A stretch of DNA of 64,000 bases. Origin: Psychrobacter sp. APC 3281 (GTDB lineage Bacteria > Pseudomonadota > Gammaproteobacteria > Pseudomonadales > Moraxellaceae). Positions 50,717 to 59,294 of the stretch are shown piece by piece. Every line of letters begins with the position of its first letter. Position 1 is the first letter of the stretch. The translations under genes and the position numbers were made by a program. Location of the stretch: positions 1 to 64,000 of the forward strand of contig NZ_JASDCS010000010.1 in NCBI RefSeq assembly GCF_030407815.1. The letters run 5' to 3'. The notes beneath the pieces were generated by a model, which was not told the DNA's origin, did not search any database, and saw only the letters and a list, made by a program, of their open reading frames with translations.

Positions 50717-51433
50717 ATGCGTATTGACAATCGTGAGCTTGACCAACTTCGCTCGATCAGCTTTGAGCGCCATTATACGAAGCATGCTGAAGGGTCAGTA
50801 TTGGTAAGTTTTGGCGATACCAAAGTACTATGTACTGCCAGTGTAGAGTCTGGTGTGCCGCGCTGGCTCAAGGGTAAAGGCAAAGGTTGGATCACAGCTG
50901 AGTATGGTATGTTGCCACGTGCGACCAACACGCGCAATCAGCGTGAAGCGGCTCGCGGCAAACAGTCAGGTCGTACGCAAGAGATTCAGCGTTTGATTGG
51001 TCGTAGCTTACGTGCCATGATTGATCTGAGTAAGCTTGGTGAAAACACTATCTATCTAGATTGCGATGTGTTGCAAGCGGATGGTGGTACTCGTACGGCG
51101 AGTATCACTGGTGCTGCAATTGCACTTATCGATGCGCTAGAGAGTATCCAAAAGGCCAAGAAACTTAAAGCAGATCCACTAATCGGATTGATTGCTGCGG
51201 TTTCTGTTGGTATGAAAGATGGCGAAGCATATCTTGACCTAAACTACGAAGAAGACTCTAGCTGCGATACCGACTTGAACGTTGTGATGACCCAAAAAGG
51301 TGAGTACATTGAGCTGCAGGGTACTGCTGAAGAAAAGCCGTTCACTCGTGCTCAAGCAGATGCTATGCTGTCATTAGCTGAAAAAGGCATCGCTGAATTG
51401 ATTGAAATGCAACAGACGGCGCTTGGCTGGTAG
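50717..51433 (+). CDS. rph: Ribonuclease PH
   Basis: RNase PH trims tRNA 3' extensions by phosphorolysis. The 238 residues match the family exactly. Landmarks: [18 protein letters not shown], the RNA-binding [20 protein letters not shown], phosphate-binding [17 protein letters not shown], and [27 protein letters not shown] precedes the ATG. Intact at the C-terminus, unlike the frameshifted E. coli K-12 copy. A terminator follows. Confidence 0.98.
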   Translation: MRIDNRELDQLRSISFERHYTKHAEGSVLVSFGDTKVLCTASVESGVPRWLKGKGKGWITAEYGMLPRATNTRNQREAARGKQSGRTQEIQRLIGRSLRAMIDLSKLGENTIYLDCDVLQADGGTRTASITGAAIALIDALESIQKAKKLKADPLIGLIAAVSVGMKDGEAYLDLNYEEDSSCDTDLNVVMTQKGEYIELQGTAEEKPFTRAQADAMLSLAEKGIAELIEMQQTALGW

Positions 51434-51478
51434 ACTACCATTTAGATACAACACACTGTCTTTGTTTTTAGTGTCAAT

Positions 51479-51511
51479 AACTGCCTGTTAGCTGCTAATA
51501 GGCAGTTTTTT
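51479..51511 (+). terminator. Terminator after rph
   Basis: AACTGCCT-G-TTAG, loop CTG, CTAA-T-AGGCAGTT with a T6 run; a long stem with one wobble. Confidence 0.9.
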
Positions 51512-51551
51512 AATAGAAAATATTCGTACATTACGTAATAGGTAACAACAC

Positions 51552-52043
51552 ATGCTCAAGCTAACTGATGATGGCGCCAAAATCACCTTACAAGGGCAAG
51601 CAAATGCTGCTGATAATGGCATGTTTTGGTTTGGTTCTGCATTATTGGTAGGGGCCGTCGCAGTCGCCATGGCGATGAGCTTGTTACCTGAGCGTTTAGC
51701 CATCGGTGCGCTTGCACTGCTTATCATTGGTAGCTTTATTTTCAATAAAAAGCGCCAAAAGCATAAGAAAGCTATGAGCGGTATGGTTAGCAGCGGTACA
51801 TTGTGGGTAAGGGCTGGCGAGCTGGTCCATGACAATCTAGGTAAGCGTGAGCATATTCATTTAACGGATGGCGATAAGATAACGCTGATTGGCGAGCAAT
51901 TACAGATTATCGATAGCAGTGACGTCCGCAAATATCATATTACTGGTTTTGAGAGTGCTCAAGAAGCAAAAGCTGCGAAAGCTATCTTAGAAGGGCAAGC
52001 GCTAACGAAACGCCATGTAAATATTAAAATGAAGAGTAATTAG
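51552..52043 (+). CDS. Small membrane protein of unknown function
   Basis: 163 residues. Two adjacent hydrophobic segments (about residues 22-44 and 50-66) form a hairpin with the basic loop NKKRQKHKK after it. The remaining 85 residues are soluble, starting SSGTLWVRAGELVHDNLGKRE, and look like a small beta-rich domain on the cytosolic side if the positive-inside rule holds. No family recognised. It stands between rph and the NlpC/P60-like gene without an evident operon. Confidence 0.75.
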   Translation: MLKLTDDGAKITLQGQANAADNGMFWFGSALLVGAVAVAMAMSLLPERLAIGALALLIIGSFIFNKKRQKHKKAMSGMVSSGTLWVRAGELVHDNLGKREHIHLTDGDKITLIGEQLQIIDSSDVRKYHITGFESAQEAKAAKAILEGQALTKRHVNIKMKSN

Positions 52044-52308
52044 TATCTTTTCTTAATTTCATACTTTACCAAAGCATAGCTATTATCTTCGTATTATCCA
52101 AACTTCTAACTTAAGTGTCATTTTAAATTTCACTCGATGCGCGTCTTCCCAATATCGTCATCTATCAGTATATTTATACCGTCTATCACCTATCGCAGGC
52201 GAATAGTGCTTGCAGATTTGTGCGCAAATGGTTTATAAGTAGGATTATAAAATTTATCCCTCTTATTATTGATACTGTCATTGAGATTTAGTTGACAAGG
52301 AGTTAGTC
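52044..52308 (+). other. Intergenic region before the NlpC/P60-like gene
   Basis: 265 bases without a gene or recognised terminator; the AAGGAG ribosome binding site of the next gene lies at its end. Confidence 0.4.
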
Positions 52309-52947
52309 ATGTCGTGTTTGTCTATACCGTCAGTCGCCACGTCGTGCGGTTTTTTACTATTTACCTGCGGCATGGTAGGACAAGCCCATGCAGATAGTAT
52401 GAGTATGCTTATCGCCCAAAAATCTATTCAATCAACGACGAATATGTCCTATCGTTATCCTGAGGTACAGCGTTCAGCACCTACGGTCTTACCGGCGTTT
52501 TTATCAGGCAGCTATGACAATGTCGATAGCGAGTATCTACCGCTATTAAGCAATGCCGAGACGCAGAGTAGTATGGCAGCACGCGAAGTGGTCAGTACCG
52601 CCCGCAAAATGGCACTTAACGAACGCACGATTATTCAAGGTGGCTGCTGGGATTATTTAAATGCTGTATTTAATCGGGCAGGGGTATCGCGTAATACCAT
52701 ACACAAAGGCACTTATGCACAAGGGCCCTATGCTAGTAGCAGTGAGATTGAAGCAGGCGACTGGCTCTATTATATCAATCATGGGTACAATGGCGTCGAG
52801 CATAGCGGACTGTTTGTCGGTTGGATTGATGAGCGTGCCAAGCAAGCTTTGATACTGAGCTATGCTGGCGAAAATCGCCGTGAACCAGCTCGTTATCGCG
52901 TGTACGATTTAAGCAATGTTTATCAAATTATGCGCCCTAGTGTTTAG
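52309..52947 (+). CDS. Secreted cysteine-peptidase-like protein (NlpC/P60-like)
   Basis: 212 residues with a signal peptide ending AHA near residue 28. The C-terminal half has the layout of papain-like NlpC/P60 or CHAP domains: a Cys in GGCWDYLNAVFNRAG (Cys113) at the start of a helix and a His in VEHSGLFVGWID (His165) on the following strand, then a polar residue in LSYAGENRRE. Such enzymes cut peptidoglycan stem peptides. The Cys is followed by Trp rather than the usual Ser/Gly, so activity is uncertain. AAGGAG lies eight bases before the ATG. Confidence 0.7.
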   Translation: MSCLSIPSVATSCGFLLFTCGMVGQAHADSMSMLIAQKSIQSTTNMSYRYPEVQRSAPTVLPAFLSGSYDNVDSEYLPLLSNAETQSSMAAREVVSTARKMALNERTIIQGGCWDYLNAVFNRAGVSRNTIHKGTYAQGPYASSSEIEAGDWLYYINHGYNGVEHSGLFVGWIDERAKQALILSYAGENRREPARYRVYDLSNVYQIMRPSV

Positions 52948-52989
52948 TGTCTGATATTTCCAGTTTGACAACCTGTTCTATAAGTGAAT

Positions 52990-53034
52990 AAAAAAGCGTC
53001 CGCAACTCATTGAAGTTACGGACGCTTTTATTTT
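52990..53034. terminator. Bidirectional terminator, NlpC/P60-like gene / hemJ
   Basis: A6-GCGTCCG...CGGACGC-TTTTATTTT with inner AACT/AGTT pairing, between convergent genes. Confidence 0.92.
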
Positions 53035-53059
53035 GCATATTTGATTGGTTTTTCTGATA

Positions 53060-53497
53060 TTAAAACGGTTTTACCACAACTAGAATCACGATAATCACTA
53101 AGGCAAAGACAGGCACTTCGTTAAACCAGCGCCAGAATTTATGCGTTTTATAATGTGGATTATCTATCAGCTTTTTACGATAAAAGCCGCAAGCGCCATG
53201 ATAGCCTGACAGTAGCACTACTAATAGCAATTTGACGTGTAGCCAGCCTTGGGTTTTATAGACATCCCAGCCCAGTCCTAACATCCATAGACCAAAGATC
53301 CATGTCGCTATCATCGATGGTGTCATGATGCCGCGATACAGCTTGCGCTCCATAATGGCAAAGCGCTCATGACTGATACTATCGTCGCTCATCGCATGAT
53401 AGACAAACAAGCGCGGCAAATAAAATATCGCCGCAAACCAGCAGACCATCGAGATAATGTGTGCCGCTTTAATCCAGTTAAAATAATCTGCCATCAT
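53060..53497 (-). CDS. hemJ: Protoporphyrinogen IX oxidase HemJ
   Basis: HemJ oxidises protoporphyrinogen IX to protoporphyrin IX in heme synthesis and is the usual enzyme in bacteria lacking HemG/HemY. 145 residues with four hydrophobic segments. Family landmarks: KAAHIISMVCWFAAIFYLPR then LFVYH, GIMTPSMIATWIFGLWM, WLHVKLLLV and FRW-like FWRWFNEVP. The first ATG is used; a second follows immediately. The gene shares its direction with bioB. Confidence 0.9.
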   Translation of the reverse strand: MMADYFNWIKAAHIISMVCWFAAIFYLPRLFVYHAMSDDSISHERFAIMERKLYRGIMTPSMIATWIFGLWMLGLGWDVYKTQGWLHVKLLLVVLLSGYHGACGFYRKKLIDNPHYKTHKFWRWFNEVPVFALVIIVILVVVKPF

Positions 53498-53534
53498 AGT
53501 TTCTCTTGCTTAGCTTGTATTTTTTAGCGTAGGC

Positions 53535-54698
53535 TTACTCTGCCAATACAACTTGTGTTTGATGACCATTCATCGCATCCATAACAGGCAGTACTTTAGG
53601 CGCTCTTGGTGCGGCAAACTGTTTGGTTAGACCAAGCTCACGCATGAGTCTGTCGTCACCTGATTGACTTGCATTACCGGTGGTAAGAAGCTTGTCACCA
53701 TAAAAGAATGAGTTGGCACCTGCCATAAATGCCAAGGCTTGCTCAGAATCTGACAGACTTTCGCGGCCAGCAGATAGACGCACGTAGCTAGTCGGGCAGC
53801 AAATACGGGCGACCGCAATAGTACGAATCCACTCAAGTACAGACAGCTGACCTTCAGCCAATACTTTGTCACCAATCGGTGTCCCTGCAATAGGCACCAG
53901 TAAGTTGACTGGAATTGACTCAGGCGCTTTTGGCATTTTTAGCAGCTCAAGTACCCAATCGATGCGATCATCACGGCTTTCACCCATACCAACGATATTA
54001 CCACTACAGACATTAATGCCAGAGTTACGCACGTTTTCTATTGTATCTAAACGCTCATCATAGCTACGCGTGCTGACGACTTGTTCATAGTAGCTGCGCG
54101 AAGTATCTAGGTTATGGTTGTAGTAATCCAATCCTGCATCGGCCAACTGCGTTGCTTGATTGGTATCGAGCATACCCAGTGTCATACAAGTTTCGAGTCC
54201 CAATGCTTTCACTTCTTTAATCAGCTCAACCACATAAGGCATGTCTTTGGCACTTGGATGTTTCCACGCGGCACCCATGCAGAAGCGCGATGAGCCACTG
54301 TTTTTGGCACGTTTGGCCGCTGCGATGACTTTGTCAACTTCTATGCGCTTTTCTGCTTGTAGTTTGGTGGTGTCGCGATGATGACCTGACTGTGAGCAGT
54401 AGCCACAATCTTCAGGGCAGTTGCCTGTTTTGATAGAGAGTAGCGTGCTGATTTGTACTTCATTGGCAGTAAAATGCTTTCTATGGATGGTCTGTGCTTG
54501 TAACAGCAAGTCCATCAAAGGTAAATCAAACAGTTGCGCGATTTCTTCACGGCTATACGTGGTGGCAACTTTATTATCAGTTTGAGTCGCGTCTGTGGCT
54601 AGATTGGCCAAAAAATCACTGTTGGTCGTATCTGGCTGAGTGGCTACATCAGTTGGCTGGGTGGCGTCAGGTTCGGAGATGCTAAGCAATCCTGCCAT
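53535..54698 (-). CDS. bioB: Biotin synthase
   Basis: BioB is a radical SAM enzyme that inserts sulfur into dethiobiotin. 387 residues, about 40 longer than E. coli BioB (346) because of an N-terminal extension rich in Thr, Asp and Gln before [18 protein letters not shown]. The radical SAM cysteines are in [16 protein letters not shown] near residue 90. Further motifs are YYNHNLDTS and [15 protein letters not shown] lies eight bases before the ATG, supporting the long form. No other bio gene is in the window; hemJ lies 37 bases downstream. Confidence 0.97.
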   Translation of the reverse strand: MAGLLSISEPDATQPTDVATQPDTTNSDFLANLATDATQTDNKVATTYSREEIAQLFDLPLMDLLLQAQTIHRKHFTANEVQISTLLSIKTGNCPEDCGYCSQSGHHRDTTKLQAEKRIEVDKVIAAAKRAKNSGSSRFCMGAAWKHPSAKDMPYVVELIKEVKALGLETCMTLGMLDTNQATQLADAGLDYYNHNLDTSRSYYEQVVSTRSYDERLDTIENVRNSGINVCSGNIVGMGESRDDRIDWVLELLKMPKAPESIPVNLLVPIAGTPIGDKVLAEGQLSVLEWIRTIAVARICCPTSYVRLSAGRESLSDSEQALAFMAGANSFFYGDKLLTTGNASQSGDDRLMRELGLTKQFAAPRAPKVLPVMDAMNGHQTQVVLAE

Positions 54699-54774
54699 AA
54701 GGTAAGTCCTTTTATAAGAATTAGAGGGTATTAAATAAAACCAATGTTTTTATCTATTGTCATTTATAAGGTAA

Positions 54775-54811
54775 CAAAAAAGGTTGCCGTATAGTATACC
54801 GCAACCTTTTT
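54775..54811 (-). terminator. Terminator downstream of the SCP2-like gene
   Basis: AAAAAAGGTTGC...GCAACCTTTTT with inner GTATA/TATAC pairing. A and T tracts on both sides; it serves the minus-strand gene to its right and separates it from bioB. Confidence 0.88.
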
Positions 54812-54943
54812 AGAAAATCAGAACACTGCTAGACAGTATGTGTAATTGTCACAGTAGCGCACATAAATAGTAACTATACGTTTGGCTATCTAGTTCTATA
54901 TCATCCATTCTACCAATGACTACCGCTCAGTGCACCATTCTTT

Positions 54944-55450
54944 TTATTTACCGAGTTTGTGCTTGGCAATACCAACCCAATGCTCAGCAAATTTCTGTGC
55001 TTTATAGGCGTAAGGTTTGGCTTTTTGGATATATGGTTTGCACTCTTCTGGAATAGCTGGGACGATATGCTTAGCAAGTTTGTTGAACCACATCATTAGG
55101 CTATAGTCGCCTTCGATGCTCAAGTTACCTTCTTGTACAGCAGTCATAAAGGCAGGCAAGCTACCTTTGGTTAGCAGTCTGACGCCAGTCATAGAGTCTT
55201 TAAAAGTGATGGTCAAATCGGCTTCTTTTGCATGACCGCTTTGTTGACTAAACTGTCCATTGTCAAAGCTAAAAAAACGGGCGATATCAGACTCAGTACT
55301 AGCAAATTCAATCGTAACTTGACGATCAGCGAATAACGCTTTGACGTCTTCGTTATCGCTATCAGCTAACATAGACAAACGATAGCCAACGACAGCCAAT
55401 AAAGCATCTAATGGATCAGATTTGATATCTAATACAGGAACAGTAAACAT
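54944..55450 (-). CDS. SCP2 sterol-binding-domain protein
   Basis: 168-residue soluble protein with an SCP2-like layout: QVTIEFASTESDIARFF then ADLTITFKDSMTGVRLLTKG, and PAFMTAVQEGNLSIEGDYSLM in the lipid-binding region. It ends in a lysine-rich tail. SCP2 domains bind fatty acyl chains, quinones or sterols; UbiJ is a ubiquinone-related member, but no ubi gene is adjacent. The ATG at 55450 is chosen over one nine codons upstream because TAGGAG lies seven bases before it. Confidence 0.8.
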   Translation of the reverse strand: MFTVPVLDIKSDPLDALLAVVGYRLSMLADSDNEDVKALFADRQVTIEFASTESDIARFFSFDNGQFSQQSGHAKEADLTITFKDSMTGVRLLTKGSLPAFMTAVQEGNLSIEGDYSLMMWFNKLAKHIVPAIPEECKPYIQKAKPYAYKAQKFAEHWVGIAKHKLGK

Positions 55451-55656
55451 AGCAGAACTCCTAAAGAAATGAGGCATAAAAATAAAGCGTACTTTATACC
55501 AGTTTTTATGACAAATATATAACTGGATTATAAACTATCATAGGGTGCCAACTCTTTAGGAGTTAAGTAGAGAGCGTTAAGTATCTTGTAACATTCGATG
55601 TCACTGACGTAAGTAAGGTGTTGATATAGACAAACAGAGGTATAAATAGGACAGTT

Positions 55657-56058
55657 TTAACGGAAACGTGGCTGATAATTATCATCATAGACAGGAGTAT
55701 GCTCGATATAGCGTGCGGCTTCTAGCTCACGTTGCTGGCTAACTGTCTGACTCACATCATCATAGCGTAATGCCCGATACAGTACCCAAGCTGCCAACGG
55801 TAACCAACTGATGCCCATAGCGATGATATAGCGATGCCATGACGATAGCTCAATCAACATAGGGCGACCTGCTAATATATTTTGAATCAACTCAACGGTG
55901 AACCAATAGGCCATCCCGCCAAACAGATATAGCAGTAGCCAACGATATGACGATACGGCAAGCACCACTACTAAACTGGCTAGCAGTCCATAACCAAGCC
56001 ATGCCGCGCCGCTCCATGCCTCTACACCGATAAAAGAAAATATAGTCATTAACATCAT
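55657..56058 (-). CDS. Small integral membrane protein of unknown function
   Basis: 133 residues. Three to four hydrophobic stretches (about 4-20, 22-42, 44-60 and 74-92) followed by a polar C-terminal tail of about 35 residues ending DDNYQPRFR. Three Met codons near the start (MMLM) make the exact start uncertain. No family recognised. It lies in a minus-strand series with the DUF368 gene upstream. Confidence 0.7.
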   Translation of the reverse strand: MMLMTIFSFIGVEAWSGAAWLGYGLLASLVVVLAVSSYRWLLLYLFGGMAYWFTVELIQNILAGRPMLIELSSWHRYIIAMGISWLPLAAWVLYRALRYDDVSQTVSQQRELEAARYIEHTPVYDDNYQPRFR

Positions 56059-56326
56059 TCATCTCGCTATTCATAAGGTGAATTCCAATAAGACTATTAT
56101 GAGAGGTTATTGAGTAAAGCTGAAGAGGGTGCAGGCGACTTTGCGACAACCGTTGACGTTTGGTTTTTTGGCTTGTTTTGCGATATTTGATGGCTAGGTT
56201 TTAGGCTAAGCGCCGTAAGGAGTGGCGCTTATTTTGAGCGATATGGAAATTGTTTTGTTTGCTCGGGAGGGTGTTTGTTAGCTAGCAAAGTAAAATAGCA
56301 AACAGGATTGACAGTTTGCTAAATAC

Positions 56327-57322
56327 TTAGACTCGGTTGGTGCGATTACCCCACCACGATAATAACGAAACTAGAATAGCACCGAGCAACATAAGTCCTA
56401 CTGTCGTTGACCACTGTGCGCCAGTAGGGTATTGCCATGGCATGACATTATGGACGGCTTCAGTATTTAACGAGCCTAGCGCATCTACTTTCCATGGCCA
56501 TACTTTTATTAGAGAGCCTGCGATAAAGCCTGTCAGCAATGCCAAGGTAGCCTGATAATAATGTGAGAGTAGCCACTTGAGTGCACGCGTGAATAGCAAT
56601 AGCCCAGTCGCCATACCCGCAATGACTGTGAAAATGGCGCTCAAATTCATCGTATCGACTGCTTCTAATACTGCATCGTAAGCGCCTAGCAATAGCAAAA
56701 TAAACGACCCTGATATCCCTGGTAGGATCATGGCACAAATAGCAATTGCCCCTGCAAAAAACAGATACGGTAAGCTAGGCGTGGTCGTGAGTAACGGCAT
56801 ACTACTAATGACCACAGCGGCAATAAGCCCAGTCGCAAACAGTGCGACACGTCCTATATTCCAGCGCTTAATTTCACTAAGTAAGATAAACACCGTTGCG
56901 ACGACCAGTCCAAAAAAGAACGACCAAATAAGCAATGGTTGATTGTCCAATAAATGCTTAATGATACCGGCTAAGGTCGCAAAGCTAGTAGCAATACCCA
57001 GTAGCAAACACAATAGAAACGTCGCGTCTACTTGTCGCCAAATCGCCGCGAATCCTTTGATGCCACCTTCTTGTCGAAAGATCGCCCAAAGATTGGGGCC
57101 GATGCTGCCAAGTGCGTTAATCAAGCGCTCGTAAATCCCTGCAATCAGCGCAATAGTGCCGCCAGAGACGCCAGGCACAATATCAGCTGCTCCCATGGCC
57201 ATCCCTCTGACATAGATACCTACCAGCTGCTTGGGGCTATCGGTACGTACAGGTACCGTATCTTGCTCTAATGGTGTTGGCGCTGACGGCTGAGTTGGCC
57301 GTGGAGATTGTGATGCCGTCAT
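56327..57322 (-). CDS. DUF368 transporter, PopT-type undecaprenyl phosphate translocase
   Basis: 331-residue polytopic membrane protein with about eight to ten hydrophobic segments. The DUF368 opening GAADIVPGVSGGTIALIAGIY and its internal repeat ICAMILPGISGSFILLLLGAY are both visible; the PG-SG pair in two halves suggests inverted pseudosymmetry. DUF368 proteins were shown to recycle undecaprenyl phosphate across the membrane (PopT). The function here is by family only. Near-adjacent genes give no further hint. Confidence 0.85.
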   Translation of the reverse strand: MTASQSPRPTQPSAPTPLEQDTVPVRTDSPKQLVGIYVRGMAMGAADIVPGVSGGTIALIAGIYERLINALGSIGPNLWAIFRQEGGIKGFAAIWRQVDATFLLCLLLGIATSFATLAGIIKHLLDNQPLLIWSFFFGLVVATVFILLSEIKRWNIGRVALFATGLIAAVVISSMPLLTTTPSLPYLFFAGAIAICAMILPGISGSFILLLLGAYDAVLEAVDTMNLSAIFTVIAGMATGLLLFTRALKWLLSHYYQATLALLTGFIAGSLIKVWPWKVDALGSLNTEAVHNVMPWQYPTGAQWSTTVGLMLLGAILVSLLSWWGNRTNRV

Positions 57323-57639
57323 GGGTATTCCTTTATCATTTAAAAATAAGTGTTATCTGAAAGTAAGCATTGGCTAAAAACAGGCGTGAGCTAAACATCA
57401 GTGTGCATAGCAGATTTTATTAATTATCATCACGTACTAAGGCATGTCTTCAATTCATTTGATAGTCATTTAACTGAACTAAAAATGGATAAATCTTGTC
57501 AGACATCGTCAAATAGCTAGTTAATATATCGGTACTATCTACGCTATTTTTCTTGTCTAAGCCGCGCCCTAAAGCATAAAAGCCAGATTAATGACAAAAC
57601 ATTAACCTAGCTTATTGAATGGCATAAAGCGTTCTGCAA
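57323..57639 (-). other. Intergenic region between serB and the DUF368 gene
   Basis: 317 bases with no gene and no convincing terminator or promoter on either strand. Confidence 0.4.
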
Positions 57640-58830
57640 TTACTCAGTAGGCGCCAGTGCCGGATAGCCAAGAGCGTACAGAGTCCCTTCAAGCCCTGTC
57701 ACGTTGATAGCGGCATCAGCACGTGCTTGAACGATTGGTTTGGCATGATAGGCCACACCCAGATCGGCCAATGCCATCATCGGTAAGTCATTAGCACCGT
57801 CACCGACACAGACCACTTGTGACATCTCAATACCTAAGCGCTCAGCGGTATGCTCAACGATAGCAGCTTTTTTAGCACCATTGACAATAGGCCACTGTAC
57901 ATGACCAGTAACTTCACCTTCTTCAATATCTAAAGCATTGGCATGTACTTCATCGATACCCAGCTGCTCAGCGATGTAACGAGCAAAATAAGTGAAGCCG
58001 CCTGATACTAGCACCGTATGATAGCCCAATGCTTTTAGCGCACTGATCGTCGTACGCGCACCAGTCGATAACGTTAGACGACTACAGATATCATCCAGCA
58101 CATCAGTAGAAGTACCTTTTAGCAAGGCCACACGCTGAGCAAACGATTCATCAAAATCAATTTCACCGCGCATTGCTGCTTCAGTGATGGCTTCAACTTC
58201 TTCACCAATCCCAGCCGTTTTTGCTAGCTCTACGATGACTTCTTGCTCAATCAAGGTTGAATCCATATCAAAGCAGGCAAGCTTGTGTGTCCGTAGCATA
58301 TGACCGACAGATAAGATATGACAGTCCACGACGTTTATGTTGCCTGTGCTATCTGCACTGCGTGTATTGTTATATTCTTCAGTTAGGTCATGACGCAAGC
58401 GAGTGGTCAGCTGATCATCAATGATGTGAGCGGCTGCTGTTTTTTTGCCAGGATGCATTAGTGTGTCAGTGACTGGCACTAACAGATAACGGTAGACCTG
58501 AGTATGGGTAAAGGGTAGGCGCTGTGCGTCCGCTGCTGTGGGCTCTGTATCAGATACCGTGATATTGACGAAGCTAGCATCAGTATCTTCGGCAACGGTC
58601 ACTAGATGCCAACTTGGCTGTTCGTCGACCCACGACTGAACGTATTGATGAATATCTAACGCGGATACCTGAGTCGGCAGTACTACGATGAGCGCAAAAA
58701 CAGGTAGCGACTGTAGCGCATCAAAGTCTTGCAAATTGGTATTTTCGGGTAATAATGCCGCAATAGAATCAACGGCTTGTTGCCATGCTTTGCTGTCTTT
58801 TGGTAACGAATAAGATGTATTTTTTGGCAT
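57640..58830 (-). CDS. serB: Phosphoserine phosphatase
   Basis: SerB performs the last step of serine synthesis. 396 residues: an N-terminal regulatory region of about 180 residues in the position of an ACT-like domain, then the HAD catalytic domain with DMDSTLIEQEVIVELAK (nucleophile Asp), VLVSGGFTYFARY and VGDGANDLPMMALADLG. The N-terminal part is longer than in E. coli (322 residues in total). AAGGGA lies upstream, somewhat far from the ATG. It is divergent from a membrane protein gene, as serB is from smp in E. coli. Confidence 0.95.
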   Translation of the reverse strand: MPKNTSYSLPKDSKAWQQAVDSIAALLPENTNLQDFDALQSLPVFALIVVLPTQVSALDIHQYVQSWVDEQPSWHLVTVAEDTDASFVNITVSDTEPTAADAQRLPFTHTQVYRYLLVPVTDTLMHPGKKTAAAHIIDDQLTTRLRHDLTEEYNNTRSADSTGNINVVDCHILSVGHMLRTHKLACFDMDSTLIEQEVIVELAKTAGIGEEVEAITEAAMRGEIDFDESFAQRVALLKGTSTDVLDDICSRLTLSTGARTTISALKALGYHTVLVSGGFTYFARYIAEQLGIDEVHANALDIEEGEVTGHVQWPIVNGAKKAAIVEHTAERLGIEMSQVVCVGDGANDLPMMALADLGVAYHAKPIVQARADAAINVTGLEGTLYALGYPALAPTE

Positions 58831-59036
58831 GGCTCAATTGTCCCTTGTATGCTCATATAAGATTAGGAATAATAACAGTTTTACTGGGCAGCGCCTATAG
58901 ATGACGCGCAAAGTAACAATGATGCTAAAAAACAGATTTTATGGCGTAAGAAGCCATAGAAAATGCAATAAAGTTATTATGATAAATTTATAAAGCGCTC
59001 ACGCTATAAGGCTTATTATGGTGATATAGTAGATGA

Positions 59037-59165
59037 GATAAGCTGGCTGTTTATCGACGGTGCTTTCTTATTGACGACGCCTTCGCAAAAGATAGCAAGG
59101 CAAAAGATAGCAAGGCAAAAGATAGCGAAGCTGGCAACGATATTGATGGTGTCGATAGTCGTTAA
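59037..59165 (+). pseudogene. Possible gene remnant (C-terminal fragment)
   Basis: The frame opens after TGA at 59034 and reads DKLAVYRRCFLIDDAF, then AKDSK-AKDSK-AKDSE, then AGNDIDGVDSR and TAA. It has no ATG, GTG or TTG start. The polar, protein-like translation and the frame-keeping repeat suggest the tail of a decayed gene, but it may also be chance. Confidence 0.35.
59085..59129 (+). repeat. 15-base tandem repeat, three units
   Basis: Units GCAAAAGATAGCAAG (59085-59099), an identical copy (59100-59114) and GCAAAAGATAGCGAA (59115-59129). Translated in the open frame it gives AKDSK, AKDSK, AKDSE. Confidence 0.92.
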
Positions 59166-59294
59166 TAATCAGTACTGCTTTATCACTACGTGCGCACTAA
59201 AATTGGTGCGCATCACAATTGTTTAAAAATTAGCCAAAAAATGAGCAATAGACTCGTTTTTTAATTTCTTCTCTCCAAAAAAGTTTAACATATC

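Larger units (their letters stand above)
58831..59294. other. Intergenic region with a coding-like remnant
   Basis: This 464-base divergent spacer holds a start-less open stretch (59037-59165) with a 15-base tandem repeat, and an inverted repeat TGCGCAC/GTGCGCA at 59191-59212. No complete gene is present. Confidence 0.5.

Noticed and set aside
56207..56231. TAAGCGCC/GGCGCTTA hairpin between the DUF368 gene and the small membrane protein gene
   Set aside because: Perfect 8-bp arms, but no T-run on the minus strand where it would be needed, so it was not called a terminator.
58899..58991. ATG-started 30-codon frame upstream of the Smp-like gene
   Set aside because: Too short, basic and low in information, with no ribosome binding site.
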